NCBI RefSeq assembly: GCF_041916735.1
Contig: NZ_JAYRYY010000001.1
DNA: 64,000 nucleotides
Reading direction: 5' to 3' (one strand)
DNA from: Zoogloea sp016790385
GTDB lineage: Bacteria > Pseudomonadota > Gammaproteobacteria > Burkholderiales > Rhodocyclaceae
Every line of letters starts with the position of its first letter. The stretch's first letter is position 1. Both the position numbers and the translations under genes were made by a program. Positions 16,268 through 24,063 of this stretch are shown here, in pieces. Below the pieces are notes generated by a model that did not search any database, had not been told where the DNA came from, and saw only the letters and a program-made list of their open reading frames with translations.

Positions 16268-17379
16268 CAGATCACCCAGTTTGGCGCCTGACTGGCGCCA
16301 TTTGCTGTTGTTGCACTGCGTTCAAAAACCCTCAGGCGCGAGGGTAGCAGACGCACGGCCTGCCCCTCCTCCAGGCCCAGTCGCTGCACCTCGTCACGGG
16401 TGATTTCCACCTCGAAAAGCTGACCGGTCGAACCATTCAGGCCATCGAGCTCGATGCGCGCCGTGACCCCGAATGCCAGGATGCGGCTGATACGCGCCGC
16501 CACCCCGCCGGGCTCCGCCGAATCCACCACGATGTTGAGTTCATGCGGGCGGGCAAACGCAAGCACCTCGGAGCCCTGGGCCAGATCGAGCTTGCCGGTG
16601 GCCAGGCGATCATCACCCACGTGCACGCCGCCCCCGTCCACCCGGCCATGAAACAGATTGACCGACCCCAGGAAGCCATACACGAAGGGCGAGGCCGGAT
16701 GACGATAGACCTCCTCCGGTGTACCCACCTGCTCGACCTTGCCGTGGTCCATCAGCACCACCCGGTCGGCCACTTCCAGGGCTTCTTCCTGGTCGTGGGT
16801 GACGAAGATCGAGGTGATGTGCAGCTCGTCATGGAGGCGCCGCAGCCAGCGCCGCAGCTCCTTGCGCACCTTGGCATCAAGGGCGCCGAAGGGCTCGTCG
16901 AGGAGCAGCACCCGGGGCTCGACGGCCAGGGCGCGGGCCAGGGCAATGCGCTGGCGCTGACCGCCGGAGAGCTGGGCCGGAAAGCGGTCGGCCACCCAGT
17001 CGAGCTGGACAAGCTTGAGCAGCTCGGTCACCTTGGCCTTTATCGCCTTCTCGGCAGGCCGGACGCTGCGCGGCTTCATGCGCATGCCAAAGGCCACATT
17101 GTCGAAAACGGTCATGTGGCGGAACAGCGCATAGTGCTGAAACACAAAGCCCACCTGGCGCTCGCGCACATGGGTATCGGAGGCGTCCTGCCCTTCCAGC
17201 AGCACCTGGCCCGAATCGGCCGACTCCAGGCCGGCGATGATGCGCAGCAGGGTGGTCTTGCCGCAGCCGGACGGGCCCAGCAGGGCCACCAGTTCGCCGG
17301 TGGGAAAGTCCAGGGAAACGTCCTGTAGCGCCGTGAAGCTGCCAAACTGCTTGCGGATGTTCTTGACTTCGATGCTCAT
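16267..17379 (-). CDS. cysA: sulfate/thiosulfate ABC transporter ATP-binding protein
   Basis: This 370-residue ABC ATPase begins MSIEVKNIRKQFGSFTALQDVSLDFPTG, typical of CysA. It has Walker A GPSGCGKTT, signature LSGGQRQRIALARALA, Walker B VLLLDEPFGALD and switch VTHDQEEALE. The C-terminal TOBE-like regulatory domain is included (from about residue 240), giving the usual CysA length. It energises sulfate and thiosulfate import through CysT and CysW. It starts one base after the cysW stop codon. Confidence 0.95.
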   Translation of the reverse strand: MSIEVKNIRKQFGSFTALQDVSLDFPTGELVALLGPSGCGKTTLLRIIAGLESADSGQVLLEGQDASDTHVRERQVGFVFQHYALFRHMTVFDNVAFGMRMKPRSVRPAEKAIKAKVTELLKLVQLDWVADRFPAQLSGGQRQRIALARALAVEPRVLLLDEPFGALDAKVRKELRRWLRRLHDELHITSIFVTHDQEEALEVADRVVLMDHGKVEQVGTPEEVYRHPASPFVYGFLGSVNLFHGRVDGGGVHVGDDRLATGKLDLAQGSEVLAFARPHELNIVVDSAEPGGVAARISRILAFGVTARIELDGLNGSTGQLFEVEITRDEVQRLGLEEGQAVRLLPSRLRVFERSATTANGASQAPNWVI

Positions 17380-17380
17380 C

Positions 17381-18277
17381 TCATTCGTCCTCGGATACGG
17401 TTGCGGCCTTGCCGGCCTGGCGCTCGACCCACACCTTGATGACCAGGGTCACGATGGCCAGCAGGGCCAGCACGGAGGCCACGGCAAAGGCTGCGGCAAA
17501 CTGGTATTCGTTGTAGAGGATCTCCACGTGCAGGGGCATGGTGTTGGTGTAGCCGCGGATATGGCCCGACACCACGCTGACCGCCCCGAACTCGCCCATG
17601 GCCCGGGCGTTGCACAGGATCACCCCGTACAGCAGGCCCCACTTCACATTGGGCAGGGTGACGTGCCAGAACACCTGCCAGCCCCGTGCGCCCAGCACCA
17701 CGGCGGCTTCCTCCTCTTCCCTGCCCTGGGCTTCCATCAGTGGGATCAGCTCCCGAGCGACGAAGGGAAAGGTCACAAACACGGTGGCCAGCACGATGCC
17801 GGGGATGGCAAAGATCACCTTCAGGTCATGCTCGGACAGCCATGGGCCAAACCAGCCCTGGGCCCCGAACACCAGCACATAGATCAGGCCCGACACCACC
17901 GGCGACACCGAGAAGGGCAGATCGATCAGGGTGATCAGAAAATGCTTGCCCCGAAAGTCGAACTTGGTGATGGCCCAGGCCGCCGCCACCCCAAAGACCA
18001 GGTTGAGGGGCACCGAGATGGCCGCGGCGATCAGGGTCAGCTTGATGGCCGAGATCGCGTCCGGGTCGAGCAGCGCGCCGAGATAGGTCTCCCAACCCTT
18101 GCGGAAGGCCTCTACAAACACGGCCACCAGCGGCAGCAACAAAAAGAACGCGAAGAAACTCAGGGCAAGGGTGATCAGCCCCCACTTGACCAGACCCGGC
18201 TCGCGGGTCGCGGCCTTCGATTCAAAGCGGGCGGCGTGATCCGCCGACCCGTGCAGCACAGCAGCAGCACCAGCCAT
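17381..18277 (-). CDS. cysW: sulfate ABC transporter permease CysW
   Basis: This 298-residue inner-membrane protein has about six hydrophobic segments and the EAA-type loop ELIPLMEAQGREEEEAAVVLGARGWQVFWHVTLPN that contacts the ATPase. The central FDFRGKHFLITLIDLPFSVSPVVSGL segment is characteristic of CysW. Its first ATG overlaps the end of cysT by one base, so the subunits are translated together. The N-terminal about 35 residues (MAGAAAVLHGSADHAARFES) are a soluble, slightly longer leader than in E. coli. Confidence 0.94.
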   Translation of the reverse strand: MAGAAAVLHGSADHAARFESKAATREPGLVKWGLITLALSFFAFFLLLPLVAVFVEAFRKGWETYLGALLDPDAISAIKLTLIAAAISVPLNLVFGVAAAWAITKFDFRGKHFLITLIDLPFSVSPVVSGLIYVLVFGAQGWFGPWLSEHDLKVIFAIPGIVLATVFVTFPFVARELIPLMEAQGREEEEAAVVLGARGWQVFWHVTLPNVKWGLLYGVILCNARAMGEFGAVSVVSGHIRGYTNTMPLHVEILYNEYQFAAAFAVASVLALLAIVTLVIKVWVERQAGKAATVSEDE

Positions 18278-19113
18278 CAGCGAGCCCTCCCGGTACGTTT
18301 GGCCGTCCAGGCCTGCAAGCCGTTGATGATCAGCAGCAGCAGGAAGGAGAAAATCAGCATCACCACGGCCACTGCGGTGGCCCCGGCGTAGTCGTATTGT
18401 TCAAGCTTGGTGATGATCATCAGCGGAGTGATCTCGGACACCATGGGGATGTTGCCGGCGATGAAGATCACCGAACCGTACTCACCCACGGCCCGGGCGA
18501 AGGCCAGCGCAAAGCCGGTCAACAGGGCCGGAAACAGCGTCGGAAAGACCACATGGCGGAAGGCCTGCCAACGATTGGCGCCCAGGCTCACCGCCGCCTC
18601 TTCGTACTCGGTGTCCAGGTCTTCGAGGATGGGCTGCACCGTGCGCACCACAAAGGGCAGGCCGATGAACACCAGGGCCACGAGCACACCCAGCGGGGTG
18701 AACGCCACCTTGATGCCCAGGGGCTCCAGCAGGCTGCCGACCCAGCCGTTCCTGGCGTACAGGGCGGTGAGGGCAATGCCCGCCACCGCCGTGGGCAGGG
18801 CGAAGGGCAGGTCCACCAGGGCATCCACCAGGCGCTTGCCGGGGAAGGTGTAGCGCACCAGCACCCAGGCCAGCATCAGGCCGAAGACCGCATTGATGCC
18901 CGCGGCAATCAGGGACGCGCCAAAGGACAGGCGATAGGACGCCAGCACCCGCGGCGAGGTGGCGGCCTCCCAGAAATGCTCGAACCCCAGGGAGCCTGCC
19001 TTGAAGAACACCGCGGCCAGTGGAATCAGCACGATGAGCGACAGATAGCCCAGGGTATATCCCAGGCTGAGTCCGAAACCGGGCAGGACGCGAAAGGTCG
19101 TGGACGACGCCAT
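18277..19113 (-). CDS. cysT: sulfate ABC transporter permease CysT (CysU)
   Basis: This 278-residue protein starts RVLPGFGLSLGYTLGYLSLIVLIPL, a strong CysT hallmark. The EAA loop is LEDLDTEYEEAAVSLGANRWQAFRHVVFP, and six membrane spans are evident. It pairs with CysW to form the sulfate channel. It follows sbp with a one-base overlap and precedes cysW in the same way, so sbp-cysT-cysW-cysA-cysB is a single compact operon. Confidence 0.94.
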   Translation of the reverse strand: MASSTTFRVLPGFGLSLGYTLGYLSLIVLIPLAAVFFKAGSLGFEHFWEAATSPRVLASYRLSFGASLIAAGINAVFGLMLAWVLVRYTFPGKRLVDALVDLPFALPTAVAGIALTALYARNGWVGSLLEPLGIKVAFTPLGVLVALVFIGLPFVVRTVQPILEDLDTEYEEAAVSLGANRWQAFRHVVFPTLFPALLTGFALAFARAVGEYGSVIFIAGNIPMVSEITPLMIITKLEQYDYAGATAVAVVMLIFSFLLLLIINGLQAWTAKRTGRAR

Positions 19114-20126
19114 CAGCGTTTCACCACGATCTGGTCATACACACCGCCGTCGGCAAAGTGCGTCTTCTGCACCGCGTCCCAGCTCCCCAGCTTTTCTTCG
19201 ACGGTGAAGGTCTTCACCGTAGGGAAGCGGCTGGCGTACTTCTTGAGCACGGCCGGATCACGGGGGCGGAAATAGTGCTTGGCGATGATCTCCTGCCCGT
19301 CCGGGGAGAACAGGAAGTTGAGGTAGGCCTCGGCCGCCTTGCGGGTGCCGCGCTTGTCCACCACCTTGCCAACCACCGCCACCGGGGCTGCCGCCTCGAT
19401 GGACAGGGATGGATAGACCACGTCGAATTTGTCACCACCCACTTCCTGGTCGATCAGGGTGGCCTCGTTCTCGAAGGTGATCAGCACGTCGCCGATGTCA
19501 CGCTGAGTGAAGGTGGTGGTGGCGCCACGCCCGCCGCCATCGAGCACCGGCACATTGGCAAACAGCTTGCTCACGAAATCCCGGGCGCCGGCGTCGGTGC
19601 CGGATTTCTGCAGGGCGTAACCCCAGGCGGCGAGATAGGTGTAGCGGCCGTTGCCGGAAGTCTTGGGGTTGGGCACGATCACCTGCAAGCCCGGGCGGAT
19701 CAGGTCGGACCAATCCTTGATGCCCTTGGGGTTGCCCTTGCGCACCAAGAAGATGGTGGTAGTCGTGTAGGGCGCTGCCGCGTGGGGAAAGGCCTTGCGC
19801 CAGTCGGCGCTCACAAGGCCGCTCCTGGCCAGCATTTCGATGTCCGGCGCCTGGTTCATGGTGACCACGTCCGCCTCCAGGCCCGCCACCACGGCCCCCA
19901 CCTGCTTGCTGGAGCCACCGTGGGACTGATTGACGGTCAGCTTTTCGCCGGCGGAGCGCTGCCAGCGCGCCGCGAAGGCCGGGTTGATGTCCTTGTACAG
20001 TTCCCGGGACACGTCGTAGGACACATTGAGCAGCGTCGTGTCGGCGAAAGCCGGCGCCGCCTGAAGTACGGAAAGGCCGGTGAGGATGGCAAGGATGGGA
20101 CGAAGCGTGGCGCGAATCGGCGACAT
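19113..20126 (-). CDS. sbp: periplasmic sulfate-binding protein
   Basis: This 337-residue secreted protein has a signal peptide (LRPILAILTGLSVLQAAPAFA-DT). It has the family motifs LLNVSYDVSRELY, VNQSHGGSSKQ, TMNQAPDIEML, and NPKTSGNGRYTYLAAWGYAL with the sulfate-contacting residues. Length and motifs match Sbp; CysP for thiosulfate is closely related. It is the first gene of the operon and starts behind AAAAGGAGAT. The AT-rich stretch at about 20185-20230 upstream is the natural place for a promoter and CysB site, but no clear consensus was seen. Confidence 0.94.
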   Translation of the reverse strand: MSPIRATLRPILAILTGLSVLQAAPAFADTTLLNVSYDVSRELYKDINPAFAARWQRSAGEKLTVNQSHGGSSKQVGAVVAGLEADVVTMNQAPDIEMLARSGLVSADWRKAFPHAAAPYTTTTIFLVRKGNPKGIKDWSDLIRPGLQVIVPNPKTSGNGRYTYLAAWGYALQKSGTDAGARDFVSKLFANVPVLDGGGRGATTTFTQRDIGDVLITFENEATLIDQEVGGDKFDVVYPSLSIEAAAPVAVVGKVVDKRGTRKAAEAYLNFLFSPDGQEIIAKHYFRPRDPAVLKKYASRFPTVKTFTVEEKLGSWDAVQKTHFADGGVYDQIVVKR

Positions 20127-20455
20127 GGGGATCTCCTTTTTCGAATGGATCCCGAGTCTAAGGAGGCACAGCGGCGCACCAAACCAATAAAAATGGCTTT
20201 GTATATTCCGTTGCGTGCAATACGAAAGACCTCCTCCTTCCGTGTGGTTATTAGAGCGCGCGGATGGTCGACTTCATTGGCGATGTTCGCCTTAGGTGTG
20301 TAAACACTGCCCCTGGCAAGCGCACTGGGCTTGGTGAGCCTTGCCGTCCGGGGTGGAAGCGCTTTCCAGGCTTTATCGGAATGTCGTTGAGTCCCTCCCT
20401 TCGACCTTGAACCGGTGAGCCCTTGCGGGACGGCTTTCCGTTGTACTACGTCACG

Positions 20456-20616
20456 TTGGCCGGGGACTCGCCCCCGGCGGGCGACCTTCTTTCTTGTTGT
20501 ACGACAAGAAAGAAGGCAAAGAAACGTACCCCGCTGTCGCGCCCCCTTCGGGGGTTCCCTCCTTCCGGTGATGCCGGGCGGGGTCTTCGCAAACTCGCCC
20601 TGCGGGCTCAAACATG
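20456..20616 (+). repeat. REP-like repeat, copy 1
   Basis: This GC-rich non-coding block contains the perfect 13-bp hairpin CCTTCTTTCTTGT / ACAAGAAAGAAGG (20485-20516), preceded by ccggcgggcga and followed by a segment containing actcgccctgcgggctca. Copy 2 at 20781-20946 repeats the same modules in the opposite orientation. Outer limits are approximate. The 20127-21111 gap (985 bases) holds these two copies, the sbp promoter region and the promoter of the next gene. Short open frames inside it are not credible genes. Confidence 0.65.
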
Positions 20617-20780
20617 CGAAGCCCTCTTTCCGCCCGTCATCACCTCCAGTCGGCACGCCAGAGGGGAAAGTAAATGCAGCTGATCAACGGTCAGTTGCCC
20701 AGCCCTGTATCAGTAAAGGCTCGATGTGCGTGAAAGCCCGTCTGAGCCACCGAGCAGCGCAGCAACGGGCGGGGAAGTCC

Positions 20781-20946
20781 GGCGCGGCTGTCTGAGCCCG
20801 AAGGGCGAGTTCCGCGCCGGCCGCCCGTTGGGAGCAGCGCAGGGCAGTCGGCCGAAGGCCGACCGGTGAAGCCGGGTCGCCTTCTTTGCCTTCTTTCTTG
20901 GCGAAGCAAGAAAGAAGGTCGCCCGCCGGGGCGAAATCCCGGCCAA
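20781..20946 (-). repeat. REP-like repeat, copy 2 (inverted relative to copy 1)
   Basis: Reading the minus strand from 20946, the order ttggccggg, ccggcgggcgacc, the 12-bp CCTTCTTTCTTG hairpin (20889-20918), then actcgcccttcgggctca follows that of copy 1. The two copies therefore form a head-to-head pair separated by about 160 bases, like the paired repeats of bacterial interspersed mosaic elements. The loop sequences differ between copies while the stems are kept, which suggests selection for structure. Confidence 0.65.
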
Positions 20947-21050
20947 CCCCACGCCAAACACCGGAAACCCGCAAGTAAAGGCACAAGCCCTAACTTGCGG
21001 GGCGAGAACGCTTTCCACACTTAACGCGAACACCGCCAATTCATTCGACC

Positions 21051-21076
21051 GCGGACTGCACGCCGCGGCAGTCCGC
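21051..21076. promoter_or_regulatory. inverted repeat abutting a candidate -10 box
   Basis: GCGGACTGC and GCAGTCCGC form a perfect 9-bp inverted repeat with an 8-base spacer. It ends one base before a -10-like TACAAT (21078-21083), covering the -35 position of the promoter for the lipoprotein gene at 21112. A repressor or activator site is the simplest reading. Confidence 0.45.
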
Positions 21077-21111
21077 CTACAATGCTTGCGTCGCCCGCGA
21101 GATCTGACACC

Positions 21112-21630
21112 ATGAAAAGCTTCATCACCCTCGTCACCACCCTGCTTGTCACTGCCTGCGCCCCGCTGGGTGGCCCCATGCTTCGACCCGGCAGTACGCC
21201 GCAGGACATTTATCGTGTGCTGGGTGAGCCGGCGATGCGCTGGCGCGAGGCGGACGGTGGCGAGAGGCTCGCCTACCCCCGCGGGCCGATGGGATTTCAG
21301 ACCTGGATGGTGCGAACCGACGCCACCGGTAAGGTGATATCCGTGGAAAACGTGATGGACATGGCCCACTTCGCGCGCATTCAGCCCGGCATGGATCAGG
21401 ACGAGGTGTTACGCATCCTCGGGCCATCCTTCCCGGGGTGGACGATTTACTTCAAGGCCCGCGACGAACTGGTATGGGAGTGGCGCTATTGCGATGTGTG
21501 GTCGGAACCAGCGCGCTTCAGCGTGCTCTTTGACGGTAGCAGCCGCAGGGTTCGCACCACCCTGAGCCAGCCCGAACGCCTGTCGCAACCCTGGGGCCGG
21601 GGCGACCGCCGGGAGTGGTGCAGTCGCTAA
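21112..21630 (+). CDS. outer-membrane lipoprotein with BamE/SmpA-like repeats
   Basis: This 172-residue protein has a lipoprotein signal peptide (MKSFITLVTTLLVTAC, cut before Cys16). Two BamE-like units follow: LRPGSTPQDIYRVLGEPAMRW and IQPGMDQDEVLRILGPSF, each with the G-x-S/M-x-x-x-V-x-x-x-L-G pattern. The conserved PRGPMGFQTWMVR stretch lies between them. True BamE has one such unit, so this is probably a separate small family rather than the assembly-machine subunit. Its stop codon overlaps that of the convergent downstream gene by two bases. Confidence 0.75.
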   Translation: MKSFITLVTTLLVTACAPLGGPMLRPGSTPQDIYRVLGEPAMRWREADGGERLAYPRGPMGFQTWMVRTDATGKVISVENVMDMAHFARIQPGMDQDEVLRILGPSFPGWTIYFKARDELVWEWRYCDVWSEPARFSVLFDGSSRRVRTTLSQPERLSQPWGRGDRREWCSR

Positions 21631-22940
21631 TCGTCTTCCAGTGCCGGGGGCAGCACCGACAGCAGCACCTTGTCCACCCGGTTGCGGTCCATGTCCATGA
21701 CCTCAAAACGCCAGCCGGCGGCATCGAAATGATCGGTCGGCGCCGGCACCCGGCCCAGGGTGTGCATGATGAAACCGCCCAGGGTGTTGAAGGAGTTTTC
21801 GTCCTCCCCCGGCAGGTCATCGACGATATCCAGCACCGATTTCAGGCGCTCGATTCCCACGTCGCCATCCACCAGCCAGGAGCCATCCTCGCGCTGAAGC
21901 ATGTCCCTGTCTTCCGGGGCTTCAGGCACCGACAGCTCACCAACAATGGCTGCCAGCACATCGGTGAGCGTCACCAGCCCTTGCACCTCGCCATACTCAT
22001 CAATGAGCAGGGCGAATTGCAGGCGGGCACGGCGAAAACTCTCAAGCAGCTGAGTGGTGCTCACGGTTTCCGGCACGTAGAGGGGCGGACGCAGCAGGGA
22101 TTCGAGATCCGCCAGGGTGATGCGCTCGCCACCGAGGGCCTTCTTGAGAAGATCGCCGGTTTGCAGCACACCGAGCACATGCTCCAGGCCATCCCTGCAC
22201 ACCACCACCCGCGAATAGGAAGTTTCCATGAGGCTCTGCCAGACACTCGCCTCATCCTCCTCCAGGTCGATGACGAACATCTCCCGGCGCGGCGTCATGA
22301 TCGCCGAGATGCGCTGCTCATCCAGGCGCAGCACGTTGGAGACGATCTCCTGCTCGCTTTCGTGAAAGACACCAGCCTCGGCGCCCTGCTCCATCAATAC
22401 CTTGATTTCATCGTCGGTCACCGGCGGCTCCTCCTTGCGCCGGGCGCCAAACAGGCGCAGAACCGCGGCCGAGGAGCCCGACAGGATCGTCACCAGCGGA
22501 TGGGCCAACCGGGCCAGGATCATCATCGGACGGGCGATCAGGGTGGCGATGCCTTCCGGTGCCAGCAGGGCCAGACGCTTGGGAACCAGCTCGCCGACCA
22601 CCACCGAGAAATAAGTCAGGCCAACCACGGTAAGGGTCAGGGCCACGCCCCTGGCGTAGGGTTCGATGGCGGAAAAGCTGCCCAGCCAGGCCGCCAGGGG
22701 ATCGGCGACGGCAGCCTCACCGATGGCACCACTGAGAATTCCCACCGAGGTAATGCCGACCTGGATGGTGGACAGGAAACCGGATGGTTCCTGATGGAGA
22801 AGCAGGGCGGAACCTGCCCCCGGGCTGCCATCATCGGCGAGGTTCTGCAGGCGGGACTTGCGGGATGAAACGACAGCCATTTCCGACATGGCGAAGACGC
22901 CATTGAGCAGAATCAGCAACAGCAGGAGCACTATATCCAT
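21627..22940 (-). CDS. CorC/HlyC-family membrane protein (DUF21-CBS-CorC_HlyC)
   Basis: This 437-residue protein has an N-terminal DUF21 membrane domain (MDIVLLLLLILLNGVFAMSE, then further spans to about residue 200), a pair of CBS domains (RISAIMTPRREMFVIDLEED and VLGVLQTGDLLKKAL), and a C-terminal CorC_HlyC domain (LLIDEYGEVQGLVTLTDVLAAIVGEL). The family, often called hemolysin-like, is related to CNNM/MpfA magnesium exporters. A role in divalent cation efflux is inferred from the family. It is divergent from the TonB-like gene. Confidence 0.88.
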   Translation of the reverse strand: MDIVLLLLLILLNGVFAMSEMAVVSSRKSRLQNLADDGSPGAGSALLLHQEPSGFLSTIQVGITSVGILSGAIGEAAVADPLAAWLGSFSAIEPYARGVALTLTVVGLTYFSVVVGELVPKRLALLAPEGIATLIARPMMILARLAHPLVTILSGSSAAVLRLFGARRKEEPPVTDDEIKVLMEQGAEAGVFHESEQEIVSNVLRLDEQRISAIMTPRREMFVIDLEEDEASVWQSLMETSYSRVVVCRDGLEHVLGVLQTGDLLKKALGGERITLADLESLLRPPLYVPETVSTTQLLESFRRARLQFALLIDEYGEVQGLVTLTDVLAAIVGELSVPEAPEDRDMLQREDGSWLVDGDVGIERLKSVLDIVDDLPGEDENSFNTLGGFIMHTLGRVPAPTDHFDAAGWRFEVMDMDRNRVDKVLLSVLPPALEDD

Positions 22941-23104
22941 CAGTAAGGCCGCCCCTTGTCATGCAGACTGCGGCCCCGGGGTCAATAGAGATGCCCATTG
23001 TAGCCGGCCCGCGGGCCTTGTCGTAAGCGAATGCACGGCCTGACGCGGGCCTGCGCCACGACGGTGAGCCCATGTAAAACCCAAGCATCGCCCTGCCCGC
23101 CGGT

Positions 23105-23110
23105 CTAGAA
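23105..23110 (+). promoter_or_regulatory. candidate -10 box giving a near-leaderless transcript
   Basis: TAGAAT ends only eight bases before the ATG at 23119, so transcription would start at or within a few bases of the start codon. No ribosome site is visible upstream (CTAGAATCCGGCCG). A convincing -35 box was not found. Confidence 0.35.
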
Positions 23111-23118
23111 TCCGGCCG

Positions 23119-24009
23119 ATGTTTCAACCGCACTACGTTCCCTCCCAACGCCCCCTGCAGCTGGCGATCGCGATCTCATTACTCGCCCACGCCCTCGTGC
23201 TGCTGATCCAGATCAGCAAGCCGCCCCAGGAGATTCCGGAAGCGCCCCAGCTCCAGGCACGCCTGGCGCCCCGCCAGGCCCGCAAGCCACCCGCCGAAAC
23301 CCGCCCGGCCCCGCCTCCGGTGCCAAGCAAGGCCCAACAGGCCAGGCCAGCCCCCAGGGAGCCACGGCCGCGCATCCTCACCGCCCGCAAGGACGCTGCC
23401 CCGACCCTGCGCCAGGCCGAGCCGACACCGAAATGGAGCGTTGCCCAGAAAGAGGAAATGGACAATTTCCTCAATGAATTGGCCACTGAGGCCAAGGCCA
23501 GGCCCAAGCCCGACCTGGCGGAGCGCGCCATGGCCATGGCCCGGGAGATGGCCCGCGAGTCCGGCCGGGACAATCACGAACGGCCCCAGGAGGGGGGCAG
23601 CCGACGTCGCAATGACCCCACCGACCTGATCGAGCGCATTCCCGACAGCCCGCCGGTGGACCCGTTCAGCCTCGAGTTCTACATGGACGCCCTGGTCAAG
23701 AAGCTCAACCGCAGCGCATCCTTCGTCAAGAATGACCCCCGCGCCCGCGGCATGCATAGCGCGGCGGTGGAGGTGCGCCTCAACCCCGACGGCAGCCTGA
23801 AGAGCTTCAAGGTGATCAACGCCGGTGACCAGCAGGAAGAAATCGCCTTCGTAAAATCGGTCGTCGAGCGGGCGGTTCCCTTTGCCGCCTTCCCACCCGA
23901 CATCGGCCGATCGGCCCGCTCCCTGGCCCTGATGATCTGCATCCAGCCCAGCGGGCTGGGTGGCGACGGCTTTGGCTTCACCCGTCGCCCGGACGGCAGC
24001 CGCTGCTAA
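23119..24009 (+). CDS. TonB/TolA-like energy transducer protein
   Basis: This 296-residue protein has one N-terminal membrane anchor (LAIAISLLAHALVLLIQI, residues about 14-31) with the TonB-type SxxxH pattern. A long Pro/Arg/Ala-rich periplasmic linker follows (about 35-110). The C-terminal domain (VEVRLNPDGSLKSFKVINAG, then ERAVPFAAFPPDI) resembles TonB_C/TolA_C. It would span the periplasm and pass proton-motive energy to an outer-membrane partner. No exbB/exbD genes are nearby, so it must borrow them or act otherwise. Confidence 0.8.
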   Translation: MFQPHYVPSQRPLQLAIAISLLAHALVLLIQISKPPQEIPEAPQLQARLAPRQARKPPAETRPAPPPVPSKAQQARPAPREPRPRILTARKDAAPTLRQAEPTPKWSVAQKEEMDNFLNELATEAKARPKPDLAERAMAMAREMARESGRDNHERPQEGGSRRRNDPTDLIERIPDSPPVDPFSLEFYMDALVKKLNRSASFVKNDPRARGMHSAAVEVRLNPDGSLKSFKVINAGDQQEEIAFVKSVVERAVPFAAFPPDIGRSARSLALMICIQPSGLGGDGFGFTRRPDGSRC

Positions 24010-24063
24010 GGAATCAGGCCGGGCGGCCGTATCATCGGCATATCATCTGCCGGAGGCCTGTCC

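Noticed and set aside
20415..20986. Several short open frames on both strands of the repeat region
   Set aside because: They derive from the GC-rich repeat modules, occur in both orientations, and resemble no protein.
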